From assembly GCA_012862575.1 (NCBI GenBank), contig BLSF01000099.1, positions 36,568 through 100,567 on the forward strand: a DNA stretch of 64,000 nt, in the 5' to 3' direction. The stretch is from Parietichytrium sp. I65-24A (lineage: Eukaryota > Sar > Bigyra > Thraustochytrida > Thraustochytriidae). The translations under genes were made by a program, and so were the position numbers. Below are positions 44,468 to 55,313 of the stretch, one piece after another (the first letter of the stretch is position 1; each line of letters opens with the position of its first letter). The notes below the pieces were generated by a model, which was given only the letters and a program-made list of their open reading frames with translations, had not been told where the DNA came from and ran no database searches.

Positions 44468-45997
44468 GGTTTGCGATGCTCTCGATTTGACTGCCGAAGT
44501 TCGCCTGTCAAACAATCTACTCGGTCTCCTTTCCGTACCAGGCGCAATCTCTTCGTATTTCGGGTTTCCCGTCGCAAGATCGTCAGGAGCGTATTTGGGT
44601 TTGCCGGTGCACGTTCCCATGAGCCAGCCCTCCGCACAGCAAGCTTGCAATTCCGGCAGTAGGTCACCCTCTTTGAGGGACTCACCCTCTGACTTGATAG
44701 ACTCCGCTGACCCACACAACCCGTTGCTCTTTTCCTCCTCTGCACGGCTCTCTGCAGAACGCAATCCGGCACACGTCAAGCCCCCAATCGCGAATGCGGT
44801 GAACGCTAGCGGCCTCTCGCTGCGAGCACGTGTCGGTCCGACACCAGCGAGAACTGCAGCTGCCCAGACCACCAGCGCCTTTCCCGGTCGGCCAATAATG
44901 ACTGCTCGGGCCGTTTCTTCCAGCACAACTCACGCGGCGACAGCAGTGTGGCACCGCGAGAGAGGATCCTTTCGCGGAACGCACCCTCGTCTTCTGGACT
45001 TGACCTCAGGCCTGCGCAGTGCCCGAGGACACCTCGTTTCAAACTAATTGCAGCCGTAGCTACCAAGCTAGACCTACTCTGTCGAGTGAGTAATAGTGTG
45101 CACGTGGGCCACTCGTAGCAGTCTCTCGAGTCGCTTGAGTTCTCTTCGCTCTGTCTACAGTAGATTTAGTAGCGGTCGCTTGCTTCTTTGCCAAAGTGAG
45201 AGGAGCAGTATTGGCGTTAGCAGTCGGGAAAGGAAGCGTGTGTGTGCGTGTGCACTGCGCTACTGCGCTTTCGTTGCACGACGTCACGTTTCGAGATTTC
45301 CGCGTTGCAGTTGGTCGCATCATCGAGGCCAAGCTGTCGAGGAAGAAAGTGCGCTGTATGTTGGCACTCGGAGACTTGGGCCCTGTCGGGGTGACAGTCT
45401 TTGGTGGCTGGCTCCTTCGCACCCATCCATACCCATCCCCCTCTGTTCATGCGGCTTGTTTCCTTAGCTGCAGAGTTCTTTTGCTTTTGCTTTTGCAGTT
45501 TCAATTGCACAATTTGTGCGAGGTGTGAAAAGGAAAGCCACTCTGCGATTTCTAAAGATGGAAATGTGAATGAAACAAACCAAAAGTTCAGTTATTTTCC
45601 CGAGACAAGCTCGCAGTGATCATCGGTGCCATCCATGACAGTTCTCAGTACCAAAGAGATTGTTTGTTATAATAAAAATAGAACTCTAAAGTCAAGTCAT
45701 GGACAGAGACAGAGACAGAGACACGGACACACTCCGTCAACTACTACCAACCCATCGCCTACTAGCATCCAAACGGACACTTTGCTCTTCTTTCTTATTA
45801 TTGTAATAATTGTTTTTGTAATGTTCTTTCTCTTTTTGTTGCTATCCCTTTCACTCACACATACACATACACATACACAAACACATACACTCTCTCTCAG
45901 CGACAGCCAAGGTCCTCGCGGACCGAGTGGCATACGCGCGATTCTAAACTGTGTTGAATCAGATCTACGCGTAGTTGTGAAGGGGCGGCAGGCAGAT
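44468..45997. other. Divergent intergenic region
   Basis: Between the isomerase and the GAF protein. The isomerase-side frame stays open to at least 44926, so an upstream exon cannot be excluded. CAGAGA and CACATA repeats lie at 45705-45730 and 45855-45890. The in-frame extension before the GAF gene translates mainly into low-complexity Phe/Leu and Thr/His runs, typical of UTR. Confidence 0.5.
45855..45890. repeat. CACATA-type microsatellite
   Basis: Imperfect CA/CACATA repeat in the probable 5' UTR or promoter of the GAF coiled-coil gene. Confidence 0.85.
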
Positions 45998-48900
45998 ATG
46001 TCCACGTCGACGACGTCGGCAGCGTGGCTCGCGGACGTGTCCCGTCTGCAGTGCCGTGCGCGCACGCTTGCTTCGTCGTCGCAGGAACGTTCCGAGCGTT
46101 TCTCGGTCAGCTCGTCGCGCTCTGCTCGCGCCGCTGCGCTCCTGGCGAGCGTTCCCGGAACGGCGCTTCCGTCTCGCGCCGTGGAGAACGCGGCCAAGGA
46201 GCTCCTGTCCGCGCACTGCGCCGTCGCGTACTTTCACCACACCGCGCGCCACCAAACGCTCTTCTACCCTCCTTCCTCCTCCTCTGCCTCCTCTGCCGCG
46301 GACACATGCGCGGACACATGCGCGGACACATGCGCGGTGGCTGTGCAGGCGGAGCGAGGGTCCGCGGCCGAGCAGTGCGCGGTGGCCATGCGGTCGCTCT
46401 TCTCGGACGACGGCGTCCGCGCGGACGGTGCGCGAGCGTGCGCGTCGCAGGTGCTCACGCCGGTGGCGTACGCGGCGAACAAGGTGGTGGTGGTGCAGGT
46501 GAGCGGCCGCGCGGACGGCGAGAAGATGGACGCGGCAGACAGGGACATGCTGGAGGCGTTCTGCGCAAACTTCGTGGCGCCGTTCCTGCGCGCATGCGAC
46601 CGCGAGGCAGCGTTGCAGAAACGCGCGGACAATGCCGAACGAGAGCGCGAGGCTCTTGCGGCAGAATTAGCCGCGGCCAGGCAACTGCTACAGCGCATGG
46701 CCAGCGCGCAGGCGGAAATGGACCGCGTGGCTCGCTCAGCAGTCGAGGCGAAGGCGCTGGGGCCAGCGATGGAAGAGATTCTGCGGTCGGAGTTCGCCGG
46801 CGCGGACGTGAAGGTGACGAACGAGGCTGGGAAATGGACGGTGTCCAAGGCGGAAGGAATTGAGCAAGGGGTGCTCGAGAAAGTCGCTGTCGATGGGGTC
46901 ATCGGGCCAGCGTGGGCGGCTTGGCTCAATGCCGTGGCGGCGTCGCAGGTGTCGCAGATGTCGCAGGTGTCGCAGATGTTGCAGGCGTCGCAACAGGCAA
47001 AGGCACGCAGCCCGGGGTCACGAGGGACGACGCTATCGCCGAGGGGGATTGGGTCATTGTCATGGCCGCATGTACTGGACGCGCCGAAGAGCAGCATGTC
47101 GCAAAAACAGTCTCGCGGTCAACCCCACGCAGATGGCTTAATTCTGTACGAGACAAAAGAGAGCGATACGGATTTTTGTGACGAGGATCTGAATGCGACG
47201 TCCCTGTTGTCTTTGTCCAGGACGAAAGTCGATCTGGAGGAGGCGGACTTCAACAAAACGCTGCGTACTCTGGCGGAGTTTTCCCCAGCTCACGAAATGG
47301 CGCAGAGTCTGATTGTCGCAGGCACACGCGGCTTGGAAGCCATTGCTGAAGTGGTTCATGAGCAGCTCACGCTGGCCCTGGACGTCGAGTACGCCTGGTT
47401 TTGCTATTTTGACGAGCAGCACGTCCGCTCGGACAAACACATGGTTCTCGCGCACCCTGGTGCGAACGCAAGGTTCCCTAAAGAATTCGATCACAACCTC
47501 GGCGGGGTTGTGATCTCGCGCCAAGCTGGGGTGGAGGGGACCATCGTGCGAACAGGTACTGCCATGGTCCTTGAAGACGTAACCGGCAGCAGCGCCGTGA
47601 ATCGAGAGCTTTACCGCAAACTGCACATGCAAGTGGAAAATATTGCCGGTGTCCCTCTCAGGAACCCAGAAACCGGTGCAGTTGAAGGGGCACTTATGAT
47701 TGCCAATCAAAAGTCCGCCCGGCTCGATGCTTTTACGTTGAATGTGGTCGAGCGCGTGGCCAACTCATTTTTAGGTCCTACGCTATACTCCATTAGCTTG
47801 TGCAAAGAGCGCGCATCCATCATGGTCGGAGGGTACGAGGAGAGGCTTCAGGCTTGGGACTATGCAGTTGCGCTCCTCGAGCAGGGCCGATGCGAAGAAT
47901 TCAACGCAAAATTACAAGTTCCGGCAGAAGAAGTGGAGCGAATTTCCACCCTCGTCGAGCTGTTTCGAAACCAGGAGGGTGAACTAATTGCATTTGGAGA
48001 AAACCTTGAAAGACTGAGGAATCTGATCCAGAGCCTGTGCGACAGCGATCCCGTCAAGATGGAATGCTCGCAATTTGCCGACGACCCTGCACTGTTCAAA
48101 TTGAGCACACTTGTGCAACGTAGCGCATCTTCCAAAATCGAGCTGGAAAAGCGTGTACAAGACGCCACCTTTGCTATGAACGAAAAAGCGGACGAGTTGG
48201 AAGTTGTCAAAGATTCTTTGCGGCGCTTAGAAAGCAAACTTCTCGGCTGCAAAGACGACAGGCTTGGCAAGGTGCAAGTTGAAAACGCGCTTGCGGCTGT
48301 AAAGCGGGAGCTCATGGCGGCAAATGCAAAGTGTGAGCAAGCGGGCAAAGAGCTTGGGGATATGGAACGCGGGTTCCTGCAGATCACAGAAGAGAAAGTG
48401 GCCCTTCAGAAGGACCGCGACAACTTTCAGACTATGTGCATTGCTGCCCGGGATGCATGCGCCAAAGCAGAAAACGATCTTCTCGGTCTTAACACTAGTC
48501 TTGCGCAAAAAGAGACACTTTTGCAACGTGCGCAGTGCACAATTGACCAGCTCGAAGGGCAACTAGAATACAGCAAATTGGTAATTGCTCAGAAAGAGAA
48601 GGAAGTGGACGACTTGGAGATTCACTTGGCTAAGCTGAAAAAGCAGCGAAAGGCTGACACCATCAAGCTAAAACGTCTCTCCCAAGAAATCGAGTCGACA
48701 AACACTCAATTCGCCCACACCACTCAAGAGAGAGATTATGCCGTTTGGGAAAGAGACACTGAAAGGCACTCCAGAGAGTTGCTAGAGGGTCAAATTAAAG
48801 ACCTCGAGGGCAGGATCGCCGATTCGGAGCAAAGGCTCGCACAACTACAGGGCGAGGCTGTCAACATGGAAGGAAAGCTTCGCGAGGCGAGCAACAAACT

Positions 48901-49837
48901 TGAGGAAATGCAAGAAAGACATGAATTGTCACAGACGGATGTTGAAAACCTTCGCAGACAACTCGTATCCATCCAGACCGATAAGGAGACTGTAGTCACC
49001 GAGAAAGCCCGGCTTGAGTCCACCCTCGAGTTGCTTCAAGCACAAGCGGTCAGCTCGAACGCTGAATTGGTGGCTCAAGCCAAGCTACTCGCCAAGAAGA
49101 CCGAGGAAACGAGTCACCTTGAATCTTCGATTCGGAGTTTGGAGGCGGAGAAGCTGCAAGCTTGCACCCTGAAAAATCAGGTCGCCGTGCTGGAGGCGAA
49201 ATTGCACAACACAATGGAAGAACAATCGGCCGGAGAGGAAAGGCTCAAGGAGGGTTTTTCGAAACAGCTTGCTGAACTAAATCAAGATCGAGCAAATCTA
49301 CAAGCTAAGAACGAAGAGACGAGTAGGTCTCTTTTGAAGATCAGAGATCGACTTGAAGCAACAAAGACCCAAGCCAGCACTGCGAGTGCAGAAGCGGCGA
49401 GGTTTCGAACCTTGTATGAGACTTGCAAAGACGACTGCGAAAAGGTCATGAAAGAGTACGCACTGAGCCGCCAGGAGTGCGTGAAAATGGAGAAAGCTCA
49501 CAGTCAAGTTCAAGCTCAATGGGAAGCGGCGAATCGGTCTTTGCAGCAGCGGCTCCTGGAGATGCAAAATGATAGACTACTGGAGACTAATGAGACCCAA
49601 ATTTTGTCAGATCACATTCGCCAGATGGAGGACCAGATCTATGAGCTGAGTGACAAGTTGGAAGCGCGCACCTCAGTGCAGAGGACGAAAAAGGTTTCCA
49701 CACGTTGCCCAAGAGGAGCAGGCCGAAGAGAGCAAAGTCCAGCTGAGGTCAGCGAAGGTTCGGTATCTGTGCAAGTTTGTTGCGCTCCCAAGAGATGTAC
49801 GAAGCAGCGTTCTCGCAGCGGCACCCGCTTTCGCTGA
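45998..49837 (+). CDS. Large GAF-domain coiled-coil protein; C-terminus probably frameshifted
   Basis: As written, 1279 aa from ATG 45998; the frame is open to a further ATG at 45635, but that extension is low-complexity. Residues about 62-205 look like a divergent GAF domain interrupted by an ADTC x3 repeat. A short coiled coil follows (about 205-250), then a Gln/Ser repeat (SQVSQMSQVSQM). A clear GAF domain spans about 430-600 (WFCYFDE, GTIVRTGTAMVLEDV, NIAGVPLRNPETGAVEGALMIAN). From about 690 to 1230 there is near-continuous coiled coil. After an AAAAA run (49688-49692) the frame turns into Arg/Cys-rich sequence, while the +1 frame gives a protein-like continuation to 49907. GAF domains bind cyclic nucleotides or other small molecules; the ligand is unknown. 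Possibly a centrosomal or flagellar scaffold. Confidence 0.88.
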   Translation: MSTSTTSAAWLADVSRLQCRARTLASSSQERSERFSVSSSRSARAAALLASVPGTALPSRAVENAAKELLSAHCAVAYFHHTARHQTLFYPPSSSSASSAADTCADTCADTCAVAVQAERGSAAEQCAVAMRSLFSDDGVRADGARACASQVLTPVAYAANKVVVVQVSGRADGEKMDAADRDMLEAFCANFVAPFLRACDREAALQKRADNAEREREALAAELAAARQLLQRMASAQAEMDRVARSAVEAKALGPAMEEILRSEFAGADVKVTNEAGKWTVSKAEGIEQGVLEKVAVDGVIGPAWAAWLNAVAASQVSQMSQVSQMLQASQQAKARSPGSRGTTLSPRGIGSLSWPHVLDAPKSSMSQKQSRGQPHADGLILYETKESDTDFCDEDLNATSLLSLSRTKVDLEEADFNKTLRTLAEFSPAHEMAQSLIVAGTRGLEAIAEVVHEQLTLALDVEYAWFCYFDEQHVRSDKHMVLAHPGANARFPKEFDHNLGGVVISRQAGVEGTIVRTGTAMVLEDVTGSSAVNRELYRKLHMQVENIAGVPLRNPETGAVEGALMIANQKSARLDAFTLNVVERVANSFLGPTLYSISLCKERASIMVGGYEERLQAWDYAVALLEQGRCEEFNAKLQVPAEEVERISTLVELFRNQEGELIAFGENLERLRNLIQSLCDSDPVKMECSQFADDPALFKLSTLVQRSASSKIELEKRVQDATFAMNEKADELEVVKDSLRRLESKLLGCKDDRLGKVQVENALAAVKRELMAANAKCEQAGKELGDMERGFLQITEEKVALQKDRDNFQTMCIAARDACAKAENDLLGLNTSLAQKETLLQRAQCTIDQLEGQLEYSKLVIAQKEKEVDDLEIHLAKLKKQRKADTIKLKRLSQEIESTNTQFAHTTQERDYAVWERDTERHSRELLEGQIKDLEGRIADSEQRLAQLQGEAVNMEGKLREASNKLEEMQERHELSQTDVENLRRQLVSIQTDKETVVTEKARLESTLELLQAQAVSSNAELVAQAKLLAKKTEETSHLESSIRSLEAEKLQACTLKNQVAVLEAKLHNTMEEQSAGEERLKEGFSKQLAELNQDRANLQAKNEETSRSLLKIRDRLEATKTQASTASAEAARFRTLYETCKDDCEKVMKEYALSRQECVKMEKAHSQVQAQWEAANRSLQQRLLEMQNDRLLETNETQILSDHIRQMEDQIYELSDKLEARTSVQRTKKVSTRCPRGAGRREQSPAEVSEGSVSVQVCCAPKRCTKQRSRSGTRFR
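46297..46332 (+). repeat. In-frame 12-bp repeat x3 (CGCGGACACATG)
   Basis: Three exact copies inside the first GAF-like domain, encoding ADTC units. It probably forms an insertion loop and may vary in copy number. Confidence 0.9.
46942..46995 (+). repeat. In-frame 9-bp repeat (GTCGCAGRT)
   Basis: Four near-exact and two degenerate 9-base units encoding SQV/SQM triplets in the linker before the second GAF domain. Confidence 0.9.
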
Positions 49838-50123
49838 GTTTCTTCACCCACTGGTCAATGTTGAAAATTGCTTACAAGAAGAAATACAAGCGCCGTCACC
49901 TTATTAGATTTTCGAGTGGCCTTGACAGGGAAAAGGGGCATCGAAAGAGTTAGATTAACTGTCAATCGAAAACCTTTAATAGGTCTGCATTCTCTATTTT
50001 TTTAATTTTGTAACCCACTTAACAGAACGAAAACTTTGAGTGGAAGGAAAAAATGTGTGTTGGGCAATTTTGAACAAGGGAGACGGAACGACAAATTACA
50101 ATTTCAGTGCTCATTCAGGACAT
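49838..50123. other. Convergent spacer with likely continuation of the GAF gene
   Basis: The first 70 bases (to 49907) continue the +1 frame of the GAF coiled-coil gene and end in a stop after QAPSPY. The rest is A+T-rich and holds the 3' ends of two convergent genes. Confidence 0.5.
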
Positions 50124-50921
50124 TTAGTTGTATTGAATACCCTGTGGGTTGGTGCCGGAAAGGGCGCCAGCCTGCTGCTGCTGGATACGAGCGCGGTACT
50201 CCTTGTCATAGTCCTCGCGGTTAGAGCAGATGAGGCAGCAAGTAAAGATATCGGCAAGCAGAAGGATGACTGAGAGCACAATGAGGGTAATTCCAATTGG
50301 AAGAATGTTGTCTGCCAAGTAGGCCGAAGCAGTGGCCTCAAATCCAGAGGCGGTGTCATAGCATGCATACTCGATGTCCTTGCTTGAGGCAATCATGGCA
50401 GAGCAGAAATCTTCTGGAATATCAAAAGCCTCATACCGAGCCTTGTCGTAGACACATGCCGCCAAGCTGCTGAACGAATCGGAGCACAATGGCGGGGTAA
50501 CATCAGATTCGAAACAGCACTTGACGTAGATCGCAGTGACGAAGTCGTGGGTTGCCTGTTTACCCTCAGACACAATCTCGTTTGAGTTGCCCACTGAAAG
50601 ATCGTCGAGGTAGCCCACTTGGCTCATGAATACAGCACCGACCGCAAGGACGAGGATGGTGGTAAGGGACATAATAATCCAGTACAAGAAAAGCACACAT
50701 TTGTTCTGCGCGGACGCTCCCCAGCATCCAAGCAAGCCCACAAGGAACACCACTGCACCGAGAACAATCGGTGCCCATGGCGCGTATGCGCTGATCGCCT
50801 CCAGCTCCTGCTTGCGCTCCACTATGCCATACACCCCTGCGCCTACAATGCCCAGCCCGCCCAGCGAGATGAGGGCATTGAGGACGTTCAAATACGCCTT
50901 GCTCGTGTCTTTGCACACCAT
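50124..50921 (-). CDS. Tetraspanin family protein
   Basis: Four-helix membrane organiser of 265 aa from ATG 50921; the upstream open frame looks non-coding. TM1 about 11-34 (VLNALISLGGLGIVGAGVYG), TM2 about 50-68, TM3 about 75-98, TM4 about 206-232 (IGITLIVLSVILLLADIFTC). The large extracellular loop (about 100-203) has Cys135, 136, 146, 156, 173 and 187. The family signature CCG is CCF here, but the CC pair and the number of Cys fit disulfide bonding of the loop. Membrane-proximal Cys (CCLIC) after TM4 are typical palmitoylation sites. The short C-terminal tail is Gln-rich. Specific partner unknown. Convergent with the GAF gene. Confidence 0.9.
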   Translation of the reverse strand: MVCKDTSKAYLNVLNALISLGGLGIVGAGVYGIVERKQELEAISAYAPWAPIVLGAVVFLVGLLGCWGASAQNKCVLFLYWIIMSLTTILVLAVGAVFMSQVGYLDDLSVGNSNEIVSEGKQATHDFVTAIYVKCCFESDVTPPLCSDSFSSLAACVYDKARYEAFDIPEDFCSAMIASSKDIEYACYDTASGFEATASAYLADNILPIGITLIVLSVILLLADIFTCCLICSNREDYDKEYRARIQQQQAGALSGTNPQGIQYN

Positions 50922-52704
50922 CTTGCTTTCTTCGTTTCTGCTTCGCGGTATTCGGCCTTCAATGCAGGATGCCACGCTCGCACTTTGCAGAGTCTCGTCG
51001 TTCAAAGTTGGTTGGGGGTCTACACTGCACTCTTTCAGTCTGCCACTTTCCAGCTTCCTTTCTTTCCAGCTCTCGATAGCTATCATAGTATCATGGTATA
51101 TCACGGACTAGTAGGGATCACCTGACCTGCTAGTGCTGGTGAATTTGTGTGTAGAAAAATGTGAAAGAAATCATTAATCCAAGCATAGTCCATCGCTCTA
51201 GCACGTCTAGCACTGGCGTACTCGCACGCACAAGCCGGTGCTAGTGTAGTACTAGTGCCCCGTACTCTCATTACGAGCTTCGCCTGCTGGAACTCAGTTC
51301 GCCTCGTTAGCGCCAACTAGCGCTGTCGCTATCGTCGTCGGAGAACTTTTGATGACTGTCTTCTGTCATACACCACACCAAATGGGTAGTAGAACTGTAG
51401 AGGAGCGCATAGCACAAGCTTAGTGGTTCTATTCTCAGAGCCAGCCCAATACTGGTCGCGTAGTCACTATGTAGTGTGTACTATTTGTAGTGATTGAGGT
51501 AGTATGGCATATACGCCCCAAAGTGATAGGACTGATTGGGAGGGAGGGATATGCTTTGTTAAGAGAAACTGCAAAGAGCCCCCTCGCCTGCTGAATCTCT
51601 GCTAAGGTTATCTGCTACTTGCGCCTACTAGTCGGCCCTCGTGGAAGGTAGGATCCATGTCGAGCCACTTAAAGTAGTGCTAGTCAGCGATTTTTCGATC
51701 GCTTACGAAAAATGCAAAATTAGAAGATGGTTGGACAGATATTGCACTAGCTAGAGTAGAGCCTGGTACTGCGTACTACTACCAGCAAAGATTATCAAAT
51801 TATTCACTGTCAATCAACCAAGGTATCAAGTTGATTGATTCTGAGAAAGAAGCAAACAATCAAATGCGACTTGGCTACCAAGTTAGCGTGACATTGGCTA
51901 CATCCGCCCAGTCTTCACTGACAGCGGGATAAGTGGGATACTCAATGGACGATTGAATGCCACTTTTGTGAAAAAGTTCGTTGTCAATGTGTGTCTTCAG
52001 CACTGCTTCTCTGTCAGTCCAAACATGTCGAAGCCCTCAAAAGCACGATACTTTTGTGCGGCTGTCCCCGGCTCTGCGCCACGGGAGATCGCAGGTCGCA
52101 AGTCGCAGGCCGCCGAACATGCCCGGCCATCTATGCGACCCATGCCATCCACACCATCCACGCCATCCGGGCCGGAACCGCTCGTGCCAGGCATGTCAGC
52201 CAATGTCAGCCAATATCAGCCACCTACCCTGTCATTCCCGTCATTGCTGTCGTGGTGGGGCGACCTTTGTTGGGCCGCGCGAAACTGTAGTTGATCGAGA
52301 GATTACTCACTGTCGCTCGGAGCAGCCCAGCAAGCACCCGCCGCACGTGCTACAAGTCGCTCCTACCACGGTGGTTACCGGCTGTAGATAGCGTCCGGAG
52401 ATGTCTAGAGCCCAAGTCACTCTGAGCGGATGGCCCTCTCTGCGCGGGCCGCGACCGCGACCGCGACGACGTCGAGGAGGAATCGTTTTTCTTTCGTAAA
52501 CTGTAAATCGATGTTCAAATAAAAACAGCAAAATAGAAGCGCTTGTTTTAAAATTGGTCGTACATCGAATTGGTCCATTCAATGGCAACACCGCCGCTGC
52601 TGTCCAAAAGATCCCGGTCCGCAACGCTAGTACCTGGGAGCGCACTGCGTTCTCACGCGATGCCTTTTTCTACCAAGATCAAAATCAATCAGACTCGGCA
52701 TTGC

Positions 52705-52739
<35 letters not shown>

Positions 52740-52740
52740 T
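52705..52740. repeat. (CTTT)9 microsatellite
   Basis: Nine uninterrupted CTTT units. Confidence 0.95.
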
Positions 52741-52972
52741 TCACACAAAATTCGGATCGGCGTTTCAAAAGCGTTTCAACCTTGATGACGCTGACAGTGT
52801 GGTACCGGTAACTCATTTGGTTCGGTAAAAAAGGCATCACAATGAAAGAAAGGGGCCGAGCCAAATGCAGATGCAAGTGCAAAGGCAAAGATAGGCAAAG
52901 ATAAGCTTACAAACATAAAAAAAAGATGTCGAGCCAGTCTTTGATTTGCGCCGCGTCTGGGCACCGCACCTG

Positions 52973-52987
52973 TGCTCACTGTCAGCA
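52973..52987. promoter_or_regulatory. Variant near-palindrome TGCTCACTGTCAGCA
   Basis: The same core as the 17-mer, but the outer arms read TGCT and AGCA instead of TACT and AGTA. Both arms changed while staying complementary. No gene starts nearby. Confidence 0.35.
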
Positions 52988-53707
52988 GCTAGGTGTATCA
53001 AACCCATATCCACGCTCTGTCTCTGTTCAGAGATGGCGCGGACTCAAGCACCGAAATAAGGATCTTCGGAACATCCCACCTTCCGATAGGGTTTGTTCAC
53101 GCTGCACTTCGTGGCTTCACTTTTAAAATGGGCGGGCGCATTCCTCGCAGTCGGAGCCCGGGTCAGAGCTACATAGTCACAAAGAGGAGATGCTGGTCTG
53201 TACACAGTCTGTATCTCTTCATTCAGTGGCCATGGATCAGCTCTCCGGCTCGACGTAGGTCGACTCGGCCGGCTCGACCGGCTCGACGGCAATGACTGAA
53301 TTAACTCATCACCCAGGTCAATGCGTGCAGGCACAGCGGGCACTCTTCGACGAACGCTGACGAATGCCAAGGAACGCAAACGAACGCCTTCGTTCTCTCG
53401 CTGCGGGCGAATGGCACAAGTAGAGCAGCTAGCGCAATGCGGCTCACAACAGGTCATCCCTGCACTTGCATCTGCTTGAAGCGCAAAAAATTGCGACCAC
53501 GCACCGACGACCCTCGCAGCGCGTTCGCAATGAGAACGCGAGAGCGCGCGAACATCGCATCTGGCGTGCTCTTTCTTCAAACGAGGTGTGGCAGTCCGTC
53601 AGCGTTTGCTGCGTTTGCCATGATGTCACGATGCGAACATTCTGGCAAAGTGCGGTGAGGTGAGGCGACGATGTGGTGAGAGGCTCTGTCAATCCGCGCT
53701 TTTTGGG

Positions 53708-53748
53708 TGAACGAACGAACGAACGAATGAATGAATGAATGAATGAAT
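53708..53748. repeat. (GAAC)n(GAAT)n microsatellite
   Basis: Runs of GAAC units pass directly into GAAT units. Confidence 0.9.
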
Positions 53749-54959
53749 AATGCGTTCATCGACGAGCCGCGTTCATGGAACGATCCTCCTCCATTCGGGG
53801 AAAGCTCCGCCATTGCCGCGACAAGCCTCAACCATCGAAATCGCAACAATCAACAACAGGCTACTTGGTGCCAATACCTGCTTGGATAGAATTCACACTT
53901 TGTGGCGCAGATGACGAGCTCTCCCTGCTCCAGCGACATTCTGCACTTGGTGCTCGGGTGAACAAGTCGCCGACATTCGCTGACGCTGAGGGACTCGTCG
54001 GGTCCAATCTTTGTCTGCAACGACCAGATTGAGGGCGAACAAGACTCCAGCAAACAATTTCGAAGAGCTTCGCCATTCGTCTCTGCAAAAGTCCTAGTCT
54101 ACTTCCGCACTCTCCGGTGCGACAATGTGGAGCCAAGACGTCCCGACTATTGTAGGCCCAAAGTGAATCTTTTGGCTTCTTTGGCTGCCTACACCATCTA
54201 CATTGATAGGAAATTGGTAGGGCGCAACCCTGCTCTCTCCACTTTATTCCACTTTTCCTCCCCCTCACACCCCTCACGGCAGCGGTACGTTCAGTCTGGC
54301 GTCACAGGAACTCCACGGTGACTGGGAGCCCACGTCACGAGGACGGATGTATGACGGAGGGACGAGGGAAGTGTGGGAGGGAGGGATGTCGGGCACGCGA
54401 CAACATCGTGTGCCAATCTCCAAGGCCCAAATTGCGGACACTCATCAAAGAGGCGCTCTTTCTCTCCCTCTCTCCCTCTCTCCCTCTCTCTGCACGGCTT
54501 GCGACACAGGCAGTCAACAAGTCAAGCTATTCTTGCAGAGAAGATTTCACAGAATTCAGAAACTGAGTACTCGTCGATGTCGACGTCGATTTGAGTTCGG
54601 ACAACGATGAGTCAGTCACAAGCAACCAAATTAACACGGACCCGCAGCTCCTACGGCTCCTACTCAAAACTGCAAAACCTAACATTCTACAAGCGCCACT
54701 CGCGCTAGCCCTCCCCTACCCGTCAGTAGCACTCGGGACTCCTGTGCCACAGGTGTGCGACAATCTCTCTCTCATCTACAGGCCAACACTATACCCCCGC
54801 TTAGCTCCAATCTACGCAGCCTGTACCCCAAGTATCAGTATTAGCTAGTACAGTAAATGCATGCTAGCCCCTGTATAGCGCTGTTATTACTAGTCCTGTT
54901 CGAACTCGGAGTAGGCCCGGCTACCGCGAAGGGTACGGTCGGAAACTCACGCAACCCTC

Positions 54960-54964
<5 letters not shown>

Positions 54965-54991
<27 letters not shown>

Positions 54992-54992
54992 G
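54965..54992. repeat. (TC)n microsatellite
   Basis: About fourteen TC units. Confidence 0.9.
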
Positions 54993-55050
54993 TGGGCATG
55001 TGGACATAAACATAAATCTAAACGTCCGAGTGGAAAGAGTGGCAAGTCAG

Positions 55051-55081
<31 letters not shown>

Positions 55082-55084
55082 GAG
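55051..55084. repeat. (GAAA)n microsatellite
   Basis: Uninterrupted GAAA units, about 230 bp before the TPR gene start. Confidence 0.9.
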
Positions 55085-55165
55085 TTGCAAAAGTGCGGCG
55101 CAGAGAAGAGCATTGGCGCAGGCGAAAGCAGGAAAGAACAAGTGATAGGAAAGGTGAACATTGGA

Positions 55166-55198
55166 TGAGAGAGAGAGAGAGAGAGACAGAGAGAGAGA
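55166..55198. repeat. (GA)n microsatellite
   Basis: GA dinucleotides with a few C interruptions, in the upstream region of the TPR gene. Confidence 0.85.
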
Positions 55199-55313
55199 CA
55201 GATTCAAGTTGGAGGTGTGGGAGGAAGGGAGGAAGGGAGGGAGGTAGTCTTGCTTTGGAGGAGGTCCTCTCCAAAACAAACACCAACACAAACGCGAAAG
55301 CGGAGTGGGAAGA

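Larger units (their letters stand above)
50922..55313. other. 4.4-kb gene-free, microsatellite-rich region
   Basis: Divergent gap between the tetraspanin and TPR genes. It contains (CTTT)9 at 52705-52740, GAAC/GAAT repeats at 53708-53748, TCTCCC repeats near 54463-54493, (TC)n at 54965-54992, (GAAA)n at 55051-55084 and (GA)n at 55166-55198. Copies of CACTGTCA lie at 51805 and 52977, and TGACAGTG at 52792. Frames at 53044-53580 and 53861-54277 were examined; neither has protein-like features. Confidence 0.6.

Noticed and set aside
44457-45047. 196-codon plus-strand frame opposite the isomerase upstream region
   Set aside because: No domain and no independent support; mirrors G+C-rich sequence of the open minus frame.
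45635-45997. In-frame N-terminal extension of the GAF protein with a Phe/Leu/Ile run
   Set aside because: The apparent membrane helix is a T-rich low-complexity tract followed by CA repeats, more likely UTR; start placed at 45998.
46024-46863. 279-codon Arg/Gly-rich plus frame overlapping the GAF gene
   Set aside because: Out-of-frame translation of a G+C-rich coding region; the GAF frame explains it.
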